Source: Bacillus sp. B15-48 (GTDB lineage Bacteria > Bacillota > Bacilli > Bacillales > Cytobacillaceae). Taken from it: a stretch of 64,000 nucleotides of DNA. This document shows, piece by piece, positions 35,787 through 44,178 of the stretch. The stretch spans positions 1 to 64,000 of the forward strand of contig NZ_WOFU01000009.1 in assembly GCF_016879755.1 (NCBI RefSeq). Reading direction: 5' to 3'. Below the pieces are notes generated by a model. It was given only the letters and a program-made list of their open reading frames with translations, made no database searches and was not told the DNA's origin. How positions within the stretch are numbered: position 1 is the stretch's first letter; every line of letters begins with the position of its first letter. Position numbers and translations under genes: made by a program.

Positions 35787-36236
35787 TTATCTTTTTATTC
35801 CTTGATAGGACGGGACATCTGCCATTATTTTGTCTAAGGCCTGCCACGCCATCAGCGCACAATTATGGCGTGCTCTTAATTTGTGGACTCCTTGAAGACT
35901 CAGGGCGTCTCCTAAATCAATGTCCTCATTCATTTGCGTTCCTTTTCGTATAAGTTGTTCAAATTCATTTCTTAATTCTGAAACAACGCTTATCTTTTTA
36001 TTTTTTACCATTTCTGTCATCATCGAGGAAGATGCCATGCTAATGCTGCACCCTTCTCCTTCGAAAGAAACGTTTGTAATTATATCCTCTTCTAACTGTA
36101 CATAAAGTGTAATAACATCACCACAAGTAGGATTTTTATAATGAACTTTATGTACTCGTTCTCCTTCTAGCTTTCCATAATTCCGTTTATATTTCGCATG
36201 GCCAATTACTACTTTACGGTACAGATCATCAAGCAA
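35787..36236 (-). CDS. sufU: SufU-type iron-sulfur/zinc sulfurtransferase scaffold
   Basis: About 149 residues from TTG 36236 behind GGAGGGG; a GTG at 36266 has no site. The three zinc-binding Cys of SufU are present: NPTCGD, GEGCSISMASSSMMTEM and RHNCALMAWQALDK, with the Gram-positive insertion between them. SufU delivers sulfur from SufS. Here it is outside a suf operon, back-to-back with folE2 and near COG0523 genes, which suggests a paralogue tuned to metal limitation. Confidence 0.85.
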   Translation of the reverse strand: MLDDLYRKVVIGHAKYKRNYGKLEGERVHKVHYKNPTCGDVITLYVQLEEDIITNVSFEGEGCSISMASSSMMTEMVKNKKISVVSELRNEFEQLIRKGTQMNEDIDLGDALSLQGVHKLRARHNCALMAWQALDKIMADVPSYQGIKR

Positions 36237-36284
36237 AGCTTTCCCCTCCAATTTCCTGTTTTCCACACTCTAGAAGAAAAAAAG

Positions 36285-36302
36285 AAATGTTAATCATTTT
36301 AC
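36285..36302. promoter_or_regulatory. Candidate Zur box and folE2 promoter
   Basis: AAATGTTAATCATTTTAC matches the left half of the Zur consensus and overlaps a TTTACA -35 (36298-36303), followed 15 bases later by TATACT. It lies between divergent sufU and folE2. Confidence 0.35.
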
Positions 36303-36371
36303 AACCTATCAATATTATTATACTATTTAAATCAGAAAGATTCCTATTTGCATAATAAAAAGGAGCACACG

Positions 36372-37274
36372 ATGGAAATAAAAACACTTCCGAACAAGCA
36401 TGAACGTCATAAAAGATTTGGGTCAGTTCCTCCCATAACTGGGGCAAAGCCGATAAATAAAGAGGAAATGACAGATCTGCAAAATACACCGAACGATTTT
36501 TTATTTGCAATAGAATCTGTCGGAATATGCAATGTTAAACATCCTTTTATTGTAACATCTGACTTAAAACCACATAGGCAAACAACCGTAGGGACTTGTG
36601 CATTAACTACGGGGCTCCACCAGATGAGCAAAGGCATTAATATGAGCCGATTAACCGAATTACTACAAGAATACCATCAAGAAGGTTTTCTCCTTGAGAT
36701 AGATAAGCTTTATTCTTTTACCAAAGCGCTCGCAGAACGGATGGAGCAAATGAGTGCCGAAATAAAAATAGCATTCCCATGGTTCTATGAACGTTCTAGC
36801 CCATCCTTAAAGAGGGTTGGATTATCTCACGCCGACGCTTTTATGAATGTGAAATACGACCATGAACAGGGCTTTACGCACGAGATTGGGATAACTGTAG
36901 CCGTAACGACACTTTGTCCATGTTCAAAAGAAATCAGCGAATACAGCGCTCATAATCAACGCGGATATGTCACGATAAGAGCAGAACTGACAGAACCTAT
37001 AGCCACGACACAAGACTGGAAGGGATTACTGCTCGAAGCAGCGGAATCTAATGCCAGTTCGATTCTTTACCCTATTCTCAAAAGGCCCGATGAAAAAGCA
37101 ATTACAGAAAAAGCCTATGAAAACCCCCGTTTTGTCGAGGATATGGTCCGCCTCGTTGCAGCCGACTTGTACGAAAATGAAAAAATACGAGCTTTTACCG
37201 TAGAATGCCGCAATGAAGAGTCGATTCATATGCACGATGCTGTTGCGAAGTTATCTTATAATAAAATAACTTAA
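36372..37274 (+). CDS. folE2: GTP cyclohydrolase FolE2 (type IB)
   Basis: 300 residues from ATG 36372 behind AAAAAGGAG. Signatures: RFGSVPPITGAKPINKEEM, SVGICNVKHPFIV, VGTCALTTGLHQMSKGINM and AVTTLCPCSKEISEYSAHNQ. It makes dihydroneopterin triphosphate for folate without an obligatory zinc ion, and in Bacillus is induced by Zur under zinc starvation. The divergent SufU gene and the nearby COG0523 remnants fit that setting. Confidence 0.92.
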   Translation: MEIKTLPNKHERHKRFGSVPPITGAKPINKEEMTDLQNTPNDFLFAIESVGICNVKHPFIVTSDLKPHRQTTVGTCALTTGLHQMSKGINMSRLTELLQEYHQEGFLLEIDKLYSFTKALAERMEQMSAEIKIAFPWFYERSSPSLKRVGLSHADAFMNVKYDHEQGFTHEIGITVAVTTLCPCSKEISEYSAHNQRGYVTIRAELTEPIATTQDWKGLLLEAAESNASSILYPILKRPDEKAITEKAYENPRFVEDMVRLVAADLYENEKIRAFTVECRNEESIHMHDAVAKLSYNKIT

Positions 37275-37304
37275 TCACTTATTATCTTATTAAAACAGAA
37301 GATA

Positions 37305-37342
37305 AATAAGCTGCTGCCTTATTCTAAGGACAGCAGCTTATT
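37305..37342 (+). terminator. Terminator of folE2
   Basis: AATAAGCTGCTG and CAGCAGCTTATT form a perfect 12-bp stem. The U tract is weak (TTACG), but the stem is very stable and works in either direction. Confidence 0.65.
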
Positions 37343-37448
37343 ACGTATACAGGCAAACTAATCATCAATATAATGAATATTGTTTTTTGACTTACTTACC
37401 TACCAATAAATCATTTACTACGCAGTATTGGTCTAAGGACAATCACTC

Positions 37449-37597
37449 TTATTGAATTAGATATCTTTTATGCTGTTCATGTTTTCTTTCGTGAGTTATT
37501 TTTGCATACCTAAGTGTGGTATCTGGCGAACTGTGACCTAACAACTCTTGAATGGCTACGAGTTCAGCTCCATTATTTAATGTTAATGTTGCAAAAG
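37449..37597 (-). pseudogene. Tyrosine recombinase C-terminal remnant
   Basis: The minus strand reads FATLTLNNGAELVAIQELLG, then HSSPDTTLRYAKITHERKHE. These are the last two catalytic motifs (LLGHSS with the conserved His, and the Tyr of TLRYA) of an XerC/phage integrase. It is cut at 37598 precisely where repeat copy D begins. Confidence 0.75.
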
Positions 37598-37600
37598 GGA

Positions 37601-37663
37601 AAAAGGGTCAGTCCCCCAGCGAAGTAAAGCGTTACTCCACCGGGGGACTGACCCCGAATACCG
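37601..37663. repeat. Dispersed hairpin repeat, copy D
   Basis: AAAAAGGGTCAGTCCCCC and GGGGGACTGACCCCGAATACC arms enclose AGTAAAGCGTTACT. It abuts the recombinase remnant. Confidence 0.85.
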
Positions 37664-37705
37664 AATACCAATGACATTACATCATCACTTTGGCTAACTT
37701 TATTA

Positions 37706-37939
37706 TTAAATTGTTTCTATAAGTTCTTTTAATTCGGGATTAAAGCCTTTAATTGCTTTATCACCAACTACGGTAACAGGTACACCCATAAAGCCAAATT
37801 TTTCGACTTCCTGTTGATATTCCACACTTGACATTACGTCTCTTACTTCAAATGGAATTTTTTTCTCTTCTAGCATTTGTTTAACATAGTTGCATTCTAC
37901 ACAACCAGGCGCAGAATAAACGATGACTTGTTTGCTCAT
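37706..37939 (-). CDS. Glutaredoxin-like (NrdH-type) protein
   Basis: 77 residues from MSKQVIVYSAPGCVECNYVK behind AGGAGG. The redox motif is CVEC, with the cis-Pro GVPVTVVGDKAIKGF, typical for glutaredoxin/NrdH. It overlaps the YtxJ-like gene by 4 bases, so the two thiol proteins are co-translated and may act together in bacillithiol or protein-thiol reduction. Confidence 0.88.
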   Translation of the reverse strand: MSKQVIVYSAPGCVECNYVKQMLEEKKIPFEVRDVMSSVEYQQEVEKFGFMGVPVTVVGDKAIKGFNPELKELIETI

Positions 37940-38268
37940 GCGTTGAGAGCCTCCTTGATCGAATCTTTTGTAATTTTCCAATGAGAAGTATTCCAAGAAA
38001 TTTTTCCATCATTAAATAGCAAAATTTGTGGAGATTCATGTTTAATTTCAAATTCTTCAGCAATATGATTGGATACAGGCCGATCTTCGATTACCAAGAC
38101 CATTGCAGCAGAAGTCGTTTCATTTTCATTAACATATGCTTGAAATTCTTCATTCGCTTTGGCACTGATTGGGCAAGTTGTACTATGTTTGAATAGCAAA
38201 TGTTTCCCAGGTTGTTGAACAAATTCATTTAATTCTTCAATACTTTTAAGTTGTTTTATTGACATCAT
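37936..38268 (-). CDS. ytxJ: Bacillithiol-system monothiol protein YtxJ/BrxC
   Basis: 110 residues from MMSIKQLKSIEELNEFVQQP. The active site is LLFKHSTTCPISAKANEEF with a single Cys (TCPIS), and the fold end has QILLFNDGKISWNTSHW. BrxC proteins remove bacillithiol from mixed disulfides. First gene of the two-gene unit. Confidence 0.85.
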   Translation of the reverse strand: MMSIKQLKSIEELNEFVQQPGKHLLFKHSTTCPISAKANEEFQAYVNENETTSAAMVLVIEDRPVSNHIAEEFEIKHESPQILLFNDGKISWNTSHWKITKDSIKEALNA

Positions 38269-38319
38269 CCGCACCATCCTGCTTTTCAATATAATGTTTT
38301 CGTTCATAAAGTGAAACTT

Positions 38320-38455
38320 CAATCAGTGGGGGTTTTCTTCATCCCCCACTGATTGCTAGTTTAACCAATCGGGCGTTTACTGGCTGTTGATCCCCCTCTT
38401 ACAATTCTTATTACTATCGAATCCTTGAAGTGGGGGTCTTACAGCCAGTTAACCT
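38320..38455. repeat. Two adjacent inverted repeats
   Basis: CAATCAGTGGGGG/CCCCCACTGATTG (38320-38354) is a perfect 13-bp stem. Beside it ACTGGCTGT near 38379 and ACAGCCAGT near 38441 enclose a 53-base loop with GATCCCCC/GTGGGGGTC. The arrangement resembles the hairpin ends of a small mobile element, perhaps IS200/IS605-like, but no transposase is present. Confidence 0.5.
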
Positions 38456-38685
38456 GCGATAAATTTATCATAATGGAAGATACTTTACTAATAATGTGAC
38501 TCGTCCACATAGGAACAATCCTATTAATTAAATTTGATTACGGAAAGTGCTATACTACACTTTAAATATAACAATTCCCAATCGCGCCAGATTGCGGAAG
38601 ATCAAAAAATTTAAAAGAGCTTCAAAAATTAACCTTTTATTATTGTGTTAACGCAACCCGTTAGTGTAACAAACAAATCACAAGT
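38456..38685. other. AT-rich intergenic stretch
   Basis: Nothing supported here beyond a promoter-like AT-rich composition. Confidence 0.4.
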
Positions 38686-38943
38686 TTAAGTATTTTCATA
38701 ATTCCTTATCCAGTCACGTATATCCTCATCACAATGTAAGTATTCAGTTGGGGCATCCCTTAAATCTATACCAGACGCTAAATCGAGTAGCTTCCATAAT
38801 TCCTTATCCCTAATATCATATATTTTATCATTTACAATGTAATGTGTTGCCCAATCAGATATTTTTTCCCTTGTAGTTTCACCTGTTAGCACCTTTTTGA
38901 ATAACTCAATTACTTCAATGCAAGAAGGTATTTCTTTTTTCAT
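38686..38943 (-). CDS. Small acidic hypothetical protein
   Basis: 85 residues behind a GGAGGTTTAACATAG site. Sequence IPSCIEVIELFKKVLTGETT and ASGIDLRDAPTEYLHCDEDI; no signal peptide. The size and acidity fit immunity proteins of Bacillus polymorphic toxin systems. A toxin-like fragment lies just upstream at 39019. Confidence 0.55.
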   Translation of the reverse strand: MKKEIPSCIEVIELFKKVLTGETTREKISDWATHYIVNDKIYDIRDKELWKLLDLASGIDLRDAPTEYLHCDEDIRDWIRNYENT

Positions 38944-39018
38944 CTATGTTAAACCTCCTATTTTCGAAAGATATTTTGTAGAACCAGTATCACTCACGCA
39001 TCCCGTTGTTGAACAATA

Positions 39019-39138
39019 TTAAAAAGTAAACCACTCATCATTCTTTACGTTGCGATTGTACTTTGCACTTTCTTTTACTCCATTCAATTCAGATGGCATA
39101 TACAATTTATTTACGTCCAGTTTATCAAATCTTGTTGC
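39019..39138 (-). pseudogene. C-terminal fragment of an unknown protein
   Basis: The minus strand reads LDVNKLYMPSELNGVKESAK, YNRNVKNDEWFTF and a stop, with no start codon. It looks like a genuine protein end, possibly a toxin C-terminus paired with the small gene at 38686. Confidence 0.35.
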
Positions 39139-39237
39139 ACTATCCTGCTACCGTTACTTCAATAAGAAAAAGCGTCTCCATCTTATTGTAGAAATGCCCC
39201 CGTTTCTTTAAGTGAATTTATTCGCAATTTGCCCATT

Positions 39238-39465
39238 CTATTCAATTATCTCGCTTGAACAAACCTTAAGTTTTTCCTTAGCAATTGCCATTGCACTGTC
39301 AATGTTATCAGTAAGCGAGAAGCCAGTAGACATTTGTAGCCAAGTTTCCCATTCACTATCCCAAAAATAAGTGTCAATTTCTAAAAGCCCGTCTCTCGAA
39401 CGTTTATTAATTTCAACTTTATATTCCTTATTTGGTGAGTATATTTCTTTAACAAGTTCAAGCAT
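39238..39465 (-). CDS. Small hypothetical protein
   Basis: 75 residues, cytoplasmic: KEIYSPNKEYKVEINKRSRD and TYFWDSEWETWLQMSTGFSL. Start behind AGGGAGTT. No family recognised; it sits among other small minus-strand genes. Confidence 0.5.
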   Translation of the reverse strand: MLELVKEIYSPNKEYKVEINKRSRDGLLEIDTYFWDSEWETWLQMSTGFSLTDNIDSAMAIAKEKLKVCSSEIIE

Positions 39466-39525
39466 AATTCTAACTCCCTTATGAATATCTGTTTAACTCT
39501 TGCTACCCTTTAGAATAAGAACTTT

Positions 39526-39813
39526 TTACATTTTACCTTCTTTAATCCATCTCCAAATACGATAACTACCGAACACTGACACTAAGAAAAGTAAAATCAT
39601 AAATATAACGTAAATTGATAATCTATTGATTTCTTGTAACCCTTCACCATTAGTCACTACCCACATTGATAATCCAAATAACATTAAGTAACAAAATACA
39701 TTAGGAATAATCCATACGATTCTTAACTTTGTATTTTTCAAAAGTATCCCCCCCAAAGAAAGTACGAATATCAGCAAGAATTGGTTCCAAATATGTGTTT
39801 CTTTCTTCAACAA
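39526..39813 (-). CDS. Small membrane protein, unknown
   Basis: 95 residues with about three hydrophobic segments (FLLIFVLSLGGILL, FCYLMLFGLSMWVV, VIFMILLFLVSVFG) and a basic C-terminus. No recognised family. Confidence 0.5.
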   Translation of the reverse strand: MLKKETHIWNQFLLIFVLSLGGILLKNTKLRIVWIIPNVFCYLMLFGLSMWVVTNGEGLQEINRLSIYVIFMILLFLVSVFGSYRIWRWIKEGKM

Positions 39814-39842
39814 CCCTGGCCCGTTTGTTTAAGTAAATTTAT

Positions 39843-40025
39843 TCACAAGTTTTTCATTTTAATATTTAAAACTTTATAATCCTCTTTTCTGAAAGATACA
39901 GTTACTCTAGCAAGTCTTTGCGAATCTGGATAGAAGTACAATTGTTGATTGAATTTTATCCCTAAAGGTCCAATAATCTGGTAAATCAGGTTTAGAATAC
40001 CAAAACAGTCTACCAAAAGATTCAC
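39843..40025 (-). pseudogene. Probable C-terminal remnant, unknown family
   Basis: About 60-80 residues in an open frame without a good start: GPLGIKFNQQLYFYPDSQRL, then ARVTVSFRKEDYKVLNIKM. The upstream frame is open to about 40088 but has no ATG or ribosome binding site. Confidence 0.3.
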
Positions 40026-40169
40026 CCTTAATTTAAATTTCTCTACCCATTTTAAACCATTACCTTTTTCAACTACACAGCCCTTTTAGTCGAGGAAGGA
40101 TTTGTATAGGTAATGTATTATTAGCCCTAGAAACACAAATAATAATAAGCATAAAAGGAGGCCTAAATA

Positions 40170-40640
40170 ATGAAAAGAATAATGTTTTTATGTCTTTTTG
40201 TTACTTTTATATTCATTTTACCTGGATACGAAAAAAACGACATAATATTAACTGATATTGAAACAACAATAATAAAAGCCGAAAATACATTACGTTACGA
40301 TTTAAAGCTTAAAAATGTAGGGGAAGAAGAAATAAAAAGTGAATTCGATTATCCTGGGCATCACCCTATGGGGTTTGAAATTGTTATACGCCCAAATAAA
40401 GAATTAGAATCATTGATGAAAATGGAAGAGCAATCGAAATATAAAAAAATGGTATTTCGCGGAGGAGGGAGTTCAGGACTTTTCGAAGTCGGTAAGGAAG
40501 CAACCTTTCATATTGAATATGAAATCAAGAACACTGCAGATTTAAATAAAGTATCGGAAAATGCTTTTGATGGAACATTAATTTTATTAGACGGTTATAG
40601 GGTTGTAAAAGAATTTTCTTTGAAAAATTTCGAGCAGTAA
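40170..40640 (+). CDS. Secreted hypothetical protein
   Basis: 156 residues behind AAAAGGAGG. The N-terminus MKRIMFLCLFVTFIFILPGY is a signal peptide. The position where Bacillus lipoproteins of this type carry the lipobox Cys is Tyr20, so lipid anchoring is probably lost. The rest is a beta-rich domain (TTIIKAENTLRYDLKLKNVG, FHIEYEIKNTADLNKV) similar in style to intracellular-proteinase-inhibitor-like BsuPI domains, without certainty. Confidence 0.6.
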   Translation: MKRIMFLCLFVTFIFILPGYEKNDIILTDIETTIIKAENTLRYDLKLKNVGEEEIKSEFDYPGHHPMGFEIVIRPNKELESLMKMEEQSKYKKMVFRGGGSSGLFEVGKEATFHIEYEIKNTADLNKVSENAFDGTLILLDGYRVVKEFSLKNFEQ

Positions 40641-40689
40641 ATTGCTATGTTATTGCTGTAACACCAAAGATCTAGCTTGGATTTAGTTT

Positions 40690-40716
40690 ACCACCAATAA
40701 AAATTGGTGGTTTTTA
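40690..40716 (+). terminator. Terminator
   Basis: ACCACCAAT and ATTGGTGGT stem followed by TTTTATTATT, downstream of the secreted protein gene. Confidence 0.7.
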
Positions 40717-40768
40717 TTATTGATACAGATAGGTAAGAGTTTGAAGTTATCTCTCTCTTTTCCCCCTG

Positions 40769-41265
40769 TTCACACCGTACGTGAAGCTTTCACCTAATAC
40801 GGCGTTCCAACTAATCCAATTCATTCAATTCTATGTATCTAATGAAACGAAAATTAAATCCCCAAGTTAGATTGCGTCACTTTTGCACATTTTTCTAAGT
40901 TCGTTTACCTTTTCTTTTTGCTTAGTGTTCAATTGTAAAGAAGATAGTAAGTGTTGAATTTTGTTACTATCTTTAAGATGTATGAGTCGATGAACAGCTT
41001 CATGTAGCACTATCAAGTTTGAATAGCTGTCATCATTTGAAAGAGAATAGAGAATTTTATGATGACAGTGCCAATCATTATTCCTAGTTCAACTCCTGAG
41101 ATAGCACACTTTCCATATTGGGCAATGAACATACTAATGCGGTTGTCGTTATATTCAATCATTCGATTTGGGATGAATTTCTTCATGACAGAACCTAATA
41201 CTTTTTTGTTATCGCATTTAAGTTTTTATGAATTTTCGCTCTGCCTGTAGCTTTAGAATAAAGAT
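40769..41265 (-). pseudogene. Group II intron, 3' fragment with maturase C-terminus
   Basis: Minus strand. From about 41265 the intron-encoded protein tail reads ATGRAKIHKNLNAITKK, VMKKFIPNRMIEYNDNRISM and FIAQYGKCAISGVELG. After a frameshift near 41082 it continues DWHCHHKILYSLSNDD, NLIVLHEAVHRLIHLKD, an HNH endonuclease domain, and stops at 40867. The structural end follows at 40769-40807: GCCGTATTAGGTGAAAGC and CACGTACGGTG, the domain V hairpin. The reverse transcriptase domain and the 5' half are missing. Confidence 0.75.
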
Positions 41266-41309
41266 TGATTAAGAAATATCCCTCAATCCTTATCTAACAG
41301 CAACTTCAA

Positions 41310-41356
41310 AAACTCCATTTTGAAAAAAGATTGATCAAAATGGAGTTACTCTTTTT
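41310..41356 (+). terminator. Strong terminator-like hairpin
   Basis: AACTCCATTTTG and CAAAATGGAGTT form a 12-bp stem followed by ACTCTTTTTAAA. No plus-strand gene directly precedes it. Confidence 0.6.
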
Positions 41357-41541
41357 AAATAAGTATGAGATTTTTATAAAAAAGTTTGATCATTTTCCAC
41401 CTATGTTATTCAAGAATAGCGCCCTTTTCTTGAATAAAGGATTCTCTAAAATAATTTTAAAAAATAAAGTGTTTATATTTTTAAAGCATGCTACATTCGG
41501 ATTGTATCCCCAATAATAATAAAAGAGAGGAAGAAAAGGTT

Positions 41542-41994
41542 ATGAAATTTAAAGTTGAAACACTGCCAAACTATCGTATCGCTTATATGCGACGGGTTGG
41601 TCCGTATGGTCCTGCCAATATTGAAGTAATGGAAGAGTTAAAACAATGGGCTAGGAATAGAAATCTCCTTGAATCGGCAATCCTATTTGCAATTCCACGA
41701 GATAACCCTGAGACAACACCGCCTGAAAACTGTAGGTTCGATGCTAGTATTGTAATTTCACAGGATTATCAATTGGATGATTCAATTGATGAAGATGAAC
41801 TCCCCGGCGGAAAATACGTTATTTACAATGTAAGACATACAGCTGAAGAAATCCAAAAAGCATATGCTAACATTTTCCCATCTTTACAATGTAGTGGATA
41901 TCAAATTGAAAACAAACCCATCATGGAAAAATACGTTGGTGACATGGTTAATAATCCTTATTGCGAAATATGTGTACCTGTTAAACTGTTATAG
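41542..41994 (+). CDS. GyrI-like/AraC effector-binding domain protein
   Basis: 150 residues from MKFKVETLPNYRIAYMRRVG. The pattern NYRIAYMRRVGPYG, then FAIPRDNPETTPPENCRFDA and DELPGGKYVIYNVRHTAEEI is the SbmC/GyrI-like small-molecule-binding domain. It lacks a DNA-binding domain. Such stand-alone domains bind hydrophobic cations or hydrolyse small compounds. An alternative start at 41488 has no site. Confidence 0.78.
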   Translation: MKFKVETLPNYRIAYMRRVGPYGPANIEVMEELKQWARNRNLLESAILFAIPRDNPETTPPENCRFDASIVISQDYQLDDSIDEDELPGGKYVIYNVRHTAEEIQKAYANIFPSLQCSGYQIENKPIMEKYVGDMVNNPYCEICVPVKLL

Positions 41995-42052
41995 GGTGTT
42001 TTTCCCCCAAAATGGTGGATTGAGGAATCTTCCGAAAAAAAATCCTTACTGG

Positions 42053-42118
42053 AAAAAGGGTCAGTCCCCCAGCGAAGTAAAGCGTTACTCCACCGGGGGA
42101 CTCGCCCCGAATACCGGA
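42053..42118. repeat. Dispersed hairpin repeat, copy E
   Basis: AAAAAGGGTCAGTCCCCC and GGGGGACTCGCCCCGAATACC around AGTAAAGCGTTACT; the tail GGAATACCGAATACC is a short duplication. Confidence 0.85.
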
Positions 42119-42338
42119 ATACCGAATACCCCCTGTTCGTCCACCATCCCTAGTAACTTATCCATTCTGAATTTTAATTGTATTTCTGCTTTCTTTACTT
42201 TAAAATCAATTTAGAATATTTTTCCATATAAAAATATGTTAGTTAATAGACAACAGAGTATGAACATAAATAAACCAGGAAAAGCAATGAACCTACATCA
42301 AGATGTACAGCAAAAAAATATCCTTATCGGAGGAAATA

Positions 42339-42932
42339 ATGAGAAAGTTTTCTATCTATTGTTTATGTTTTTTATGTATTTTCACTCTTAAACTTAATCC
42401 TACATCAGCGAGTACGAATCTAGACGACGTGAAGGAAACTATTGTTTCATTCATGAATGACTTATATGAAAACCAACTCCAACACCTTAACACTGTTGGT
42501 AGCGAGATTGTTATAGTGAAAGATGGTGAGATAATCTATGAACAAGCATCTGGGTACGAAGATGAAAAAGCACAAAAAGAAGTTTCAATAGATGAAACAC
42601 GATTTCGCATCGCTTCTATATCGAAAACATTCACAGCATTAGCAGTAATGAAACTAGTAGAAGAAGGAAAAATTGATTTAGATGAAAATGTGAATCACTA
42701 TTTATCTACTTTCCAAATACCGGATACATTTGACGAACCAATCACTATGAGACACCTCGTAACACATACAGCGGGATTTGATGATAAGCTAATGGGAATG
42801 GGTGATGAGAATTGGCAGGATACAGAGTCTCTACGGGAACACTTAGCAGAGAATATGCCAAAACGGATCCGTGAACCTGGAAAGTTCTTTCAGTATAGTA
42901 ATCATGGCTTGGCACTTGCTTGTCTCCATTGA
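42339..42932 (+). pseudogene. Beta-lactamase-family serine hydrolase, truncated
   Basis: Starts MRKFSIYCLCFLCIFTLKLN, a signal peptide, behind GGAGGAAATA. The class C/DD-peptidase fold is clear: RFRIASISKTFTALAVMKL with the S-x-x-K motif, MRHLVTHTAGFD and the Y-x-N motif FFQYSNHGLAL. The frame stops at 42932 after about 197 residues where the family has 350 or more. At that point a helicase fragment from the other strand begins. Confidence 0.75.
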
Positions 42933-42933
42933 T

Positions 42934-43299
42934 ACAGCTCCTCATCACTTATTCCAAACCAAACACTTCGAAGTGCTGCAACAGTAGCCACTAGGTCCGT
43001 TGGATCAACGAATACGTTTAAAAGCAGAACCAGCTCATTAAATTCCTGCGTGACACCAATCTTCCTATTTCCGCTAACGCTAACAGGAATACCGACAGCT
43101 TCTGTGCGCGCGCATATACATCCATTCCATCATTATAACGAGTCAGAATCATAAATTCCTTTGGTTGATGCCCCGCTTGAATTAACGATTGCAGATAATG
43201 AGTAATGTTCTCTGCATCCTTTTCCAGAATAAGCCCTTGGTTCTTTGTAAAGTCACTCGGAACCAAATGGACCACAATTAGTGTAGTGTTTACCTCCAA
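42934..43299 (-). pseudogene. UvrD/AddA-like helicase fragment
   Basis: Minus strand frames give GLILEKDAENITHYLQSLIQ, AGHQPKEFMILTRYNDGMDV and YARAQ, then after a frameshift near 43100 VGIPVSVSGNRKIGVTQEFN, ELVLLLNVFVDPTDLVATVA and ALRSVWFGISDEELYQW. This is the late UvrD_C region of exonuclease-type SF1 helicases. Both ends are missing. Confidence 0.6.
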
Positions 43300-43413
43300 A
43301 GAATAAGATCAGACCCTCACTGGACTAGCCCTTTCTTTAAACATTTTTTCGTTCTAAATTGAATCGTTTTCCAATACGTTAAAAACATAGACTATTTTAA
43401 AAGGAGAAATGAT

Positions 43414-43614
43414 ATGATTACCATAAAATACTTAGAGAACCATGGTCACGTATTTTGTCAATTGGTAGAACAGATTCCATCAAACGAAAAAATAAAAATA
43501 AAAGGACGTAAAGCAACAATACTAGGCATCGATAAGGTGAATGAACAGCTTTATCATATAAATATAGCTTTTGAAAAGAAACCAAAGCAAGACGAAAAGG
43601 TTGTAATAAAATAA
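43414..43614 (+). CDS. Small hypothetical protein
   Basis: 66 residues behind AAAAGGAGAAATGAT. A basic, beta-rich sequence (EKIKIKGRKATILGIDKVNE). It has its own terminator at 43662. Unknown function, but the site, size and terminator support a real gene. Confidence 0.6.
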   Translation: MITIKYLENHGHVFCQLVEQIPSNEKIKIKGRKATILGIDKVNEQLYHINIAFEKKPKQDEKVVIK

Positions 43615-43661
43615 AGCTAAGCTTGTTTCAGCATTTATGTTTCACAAACAAATAAAAACAA

Positions 43662-43698
43662 AAATGCTTGGAACAATAACGTTTCCAAGCATTTTTTA
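43662..43698 (+). terminator. Terminator
   Basis: AAAAATGCTTGGAA and TTCCAAGCATTTTTT form a 14-bp stem with a U run, directly after the small gene at 43414. Confidence 0.8.
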
Positions 43699-43718
43699 TC
43701 AGTTAAACATGACTTCGG

Positions 43719-43772
43719 AAAAAAGGGTCCCCCAGCGAAGGAAAGCGTTACTCTACCGGGGGACCCCGAATT
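43719..43772. repeat. Dispersed hairpin repeat, copy F (short form)
   Basis: AAAAAAGGGTCCCCCAGCG and CTACCGGGGGACCCCGAAT: the AGTC/GACT part of the long stem is missing on both sides, a compensated deletion that keeps the hairpin. Confidence 0.75.
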
Positions 43773-43795
43773 TCCCTAATCAAATTCGTAATTTT

Positions 43796-44178
43796 TCATG
43801 CCTTTAACGTTCCTTCATAACGAAGCTGCCCTGTTTTGTAATACAGTTTTCTTTCTACGTTTAGCCATGCTCCGTAAAAGATGTAAGGGCATTTTCGGCA
43901 CCGATCAGTAAATTTAATTTTGCCGTTTTCATAATACTCCGTTCCTTGCCCTACATCTTGTAAACCTTCGAATTCCCCTTCGTAACGAAGTTGACCAGTT
44001 TTATAAGAGAATTTCCCCATTCAAAATGGTTTTCCATCCTTAAATCGACCTTCATACCAAATTACGTTTCCATTTTTCCAATATCTATACCCTCTCCATT
44101 TGGTTCATTATTTTGTAACCCGCCCTCATACTTTAAATTACCATTTTCATAGAATAGCACCCCATTACTTATCGTTCA
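43796..44178 (-). pseudogene. MORN-repeat (YwqK-like) protein, frameshifted
   Basis: Minus strand pieces: FYENGNLKYEGGLQNNEPNG, then in a shifted frame YRYWKNGNVIWYEGRFKDGK, then MGKFSYKTGQLRYEGEFEG, TEYYENGKIKF and YYKTGQLRYEGTLKA. These are consecutive YxxGxLxYEG repeats of the MORN/YwqK type. At least one frameshift and one stop interrupt it. YwqK proteins can be antitoxins in LXG toxin loci. Confidence 0.65.

Noticed and set aside
35920-36105. Plus-strand ORF opposite sufU
   Set aside because: Shadow frame of SufU.
38320-38354. CRISPR repeat candidate (perfect palindrome)
   Set aside because: Single copy, no regularly spaced repeats.
41059-41250. Plus-strand 63-codon ORF
   Set aside because: Antisense to the group II intron maturase remnant.
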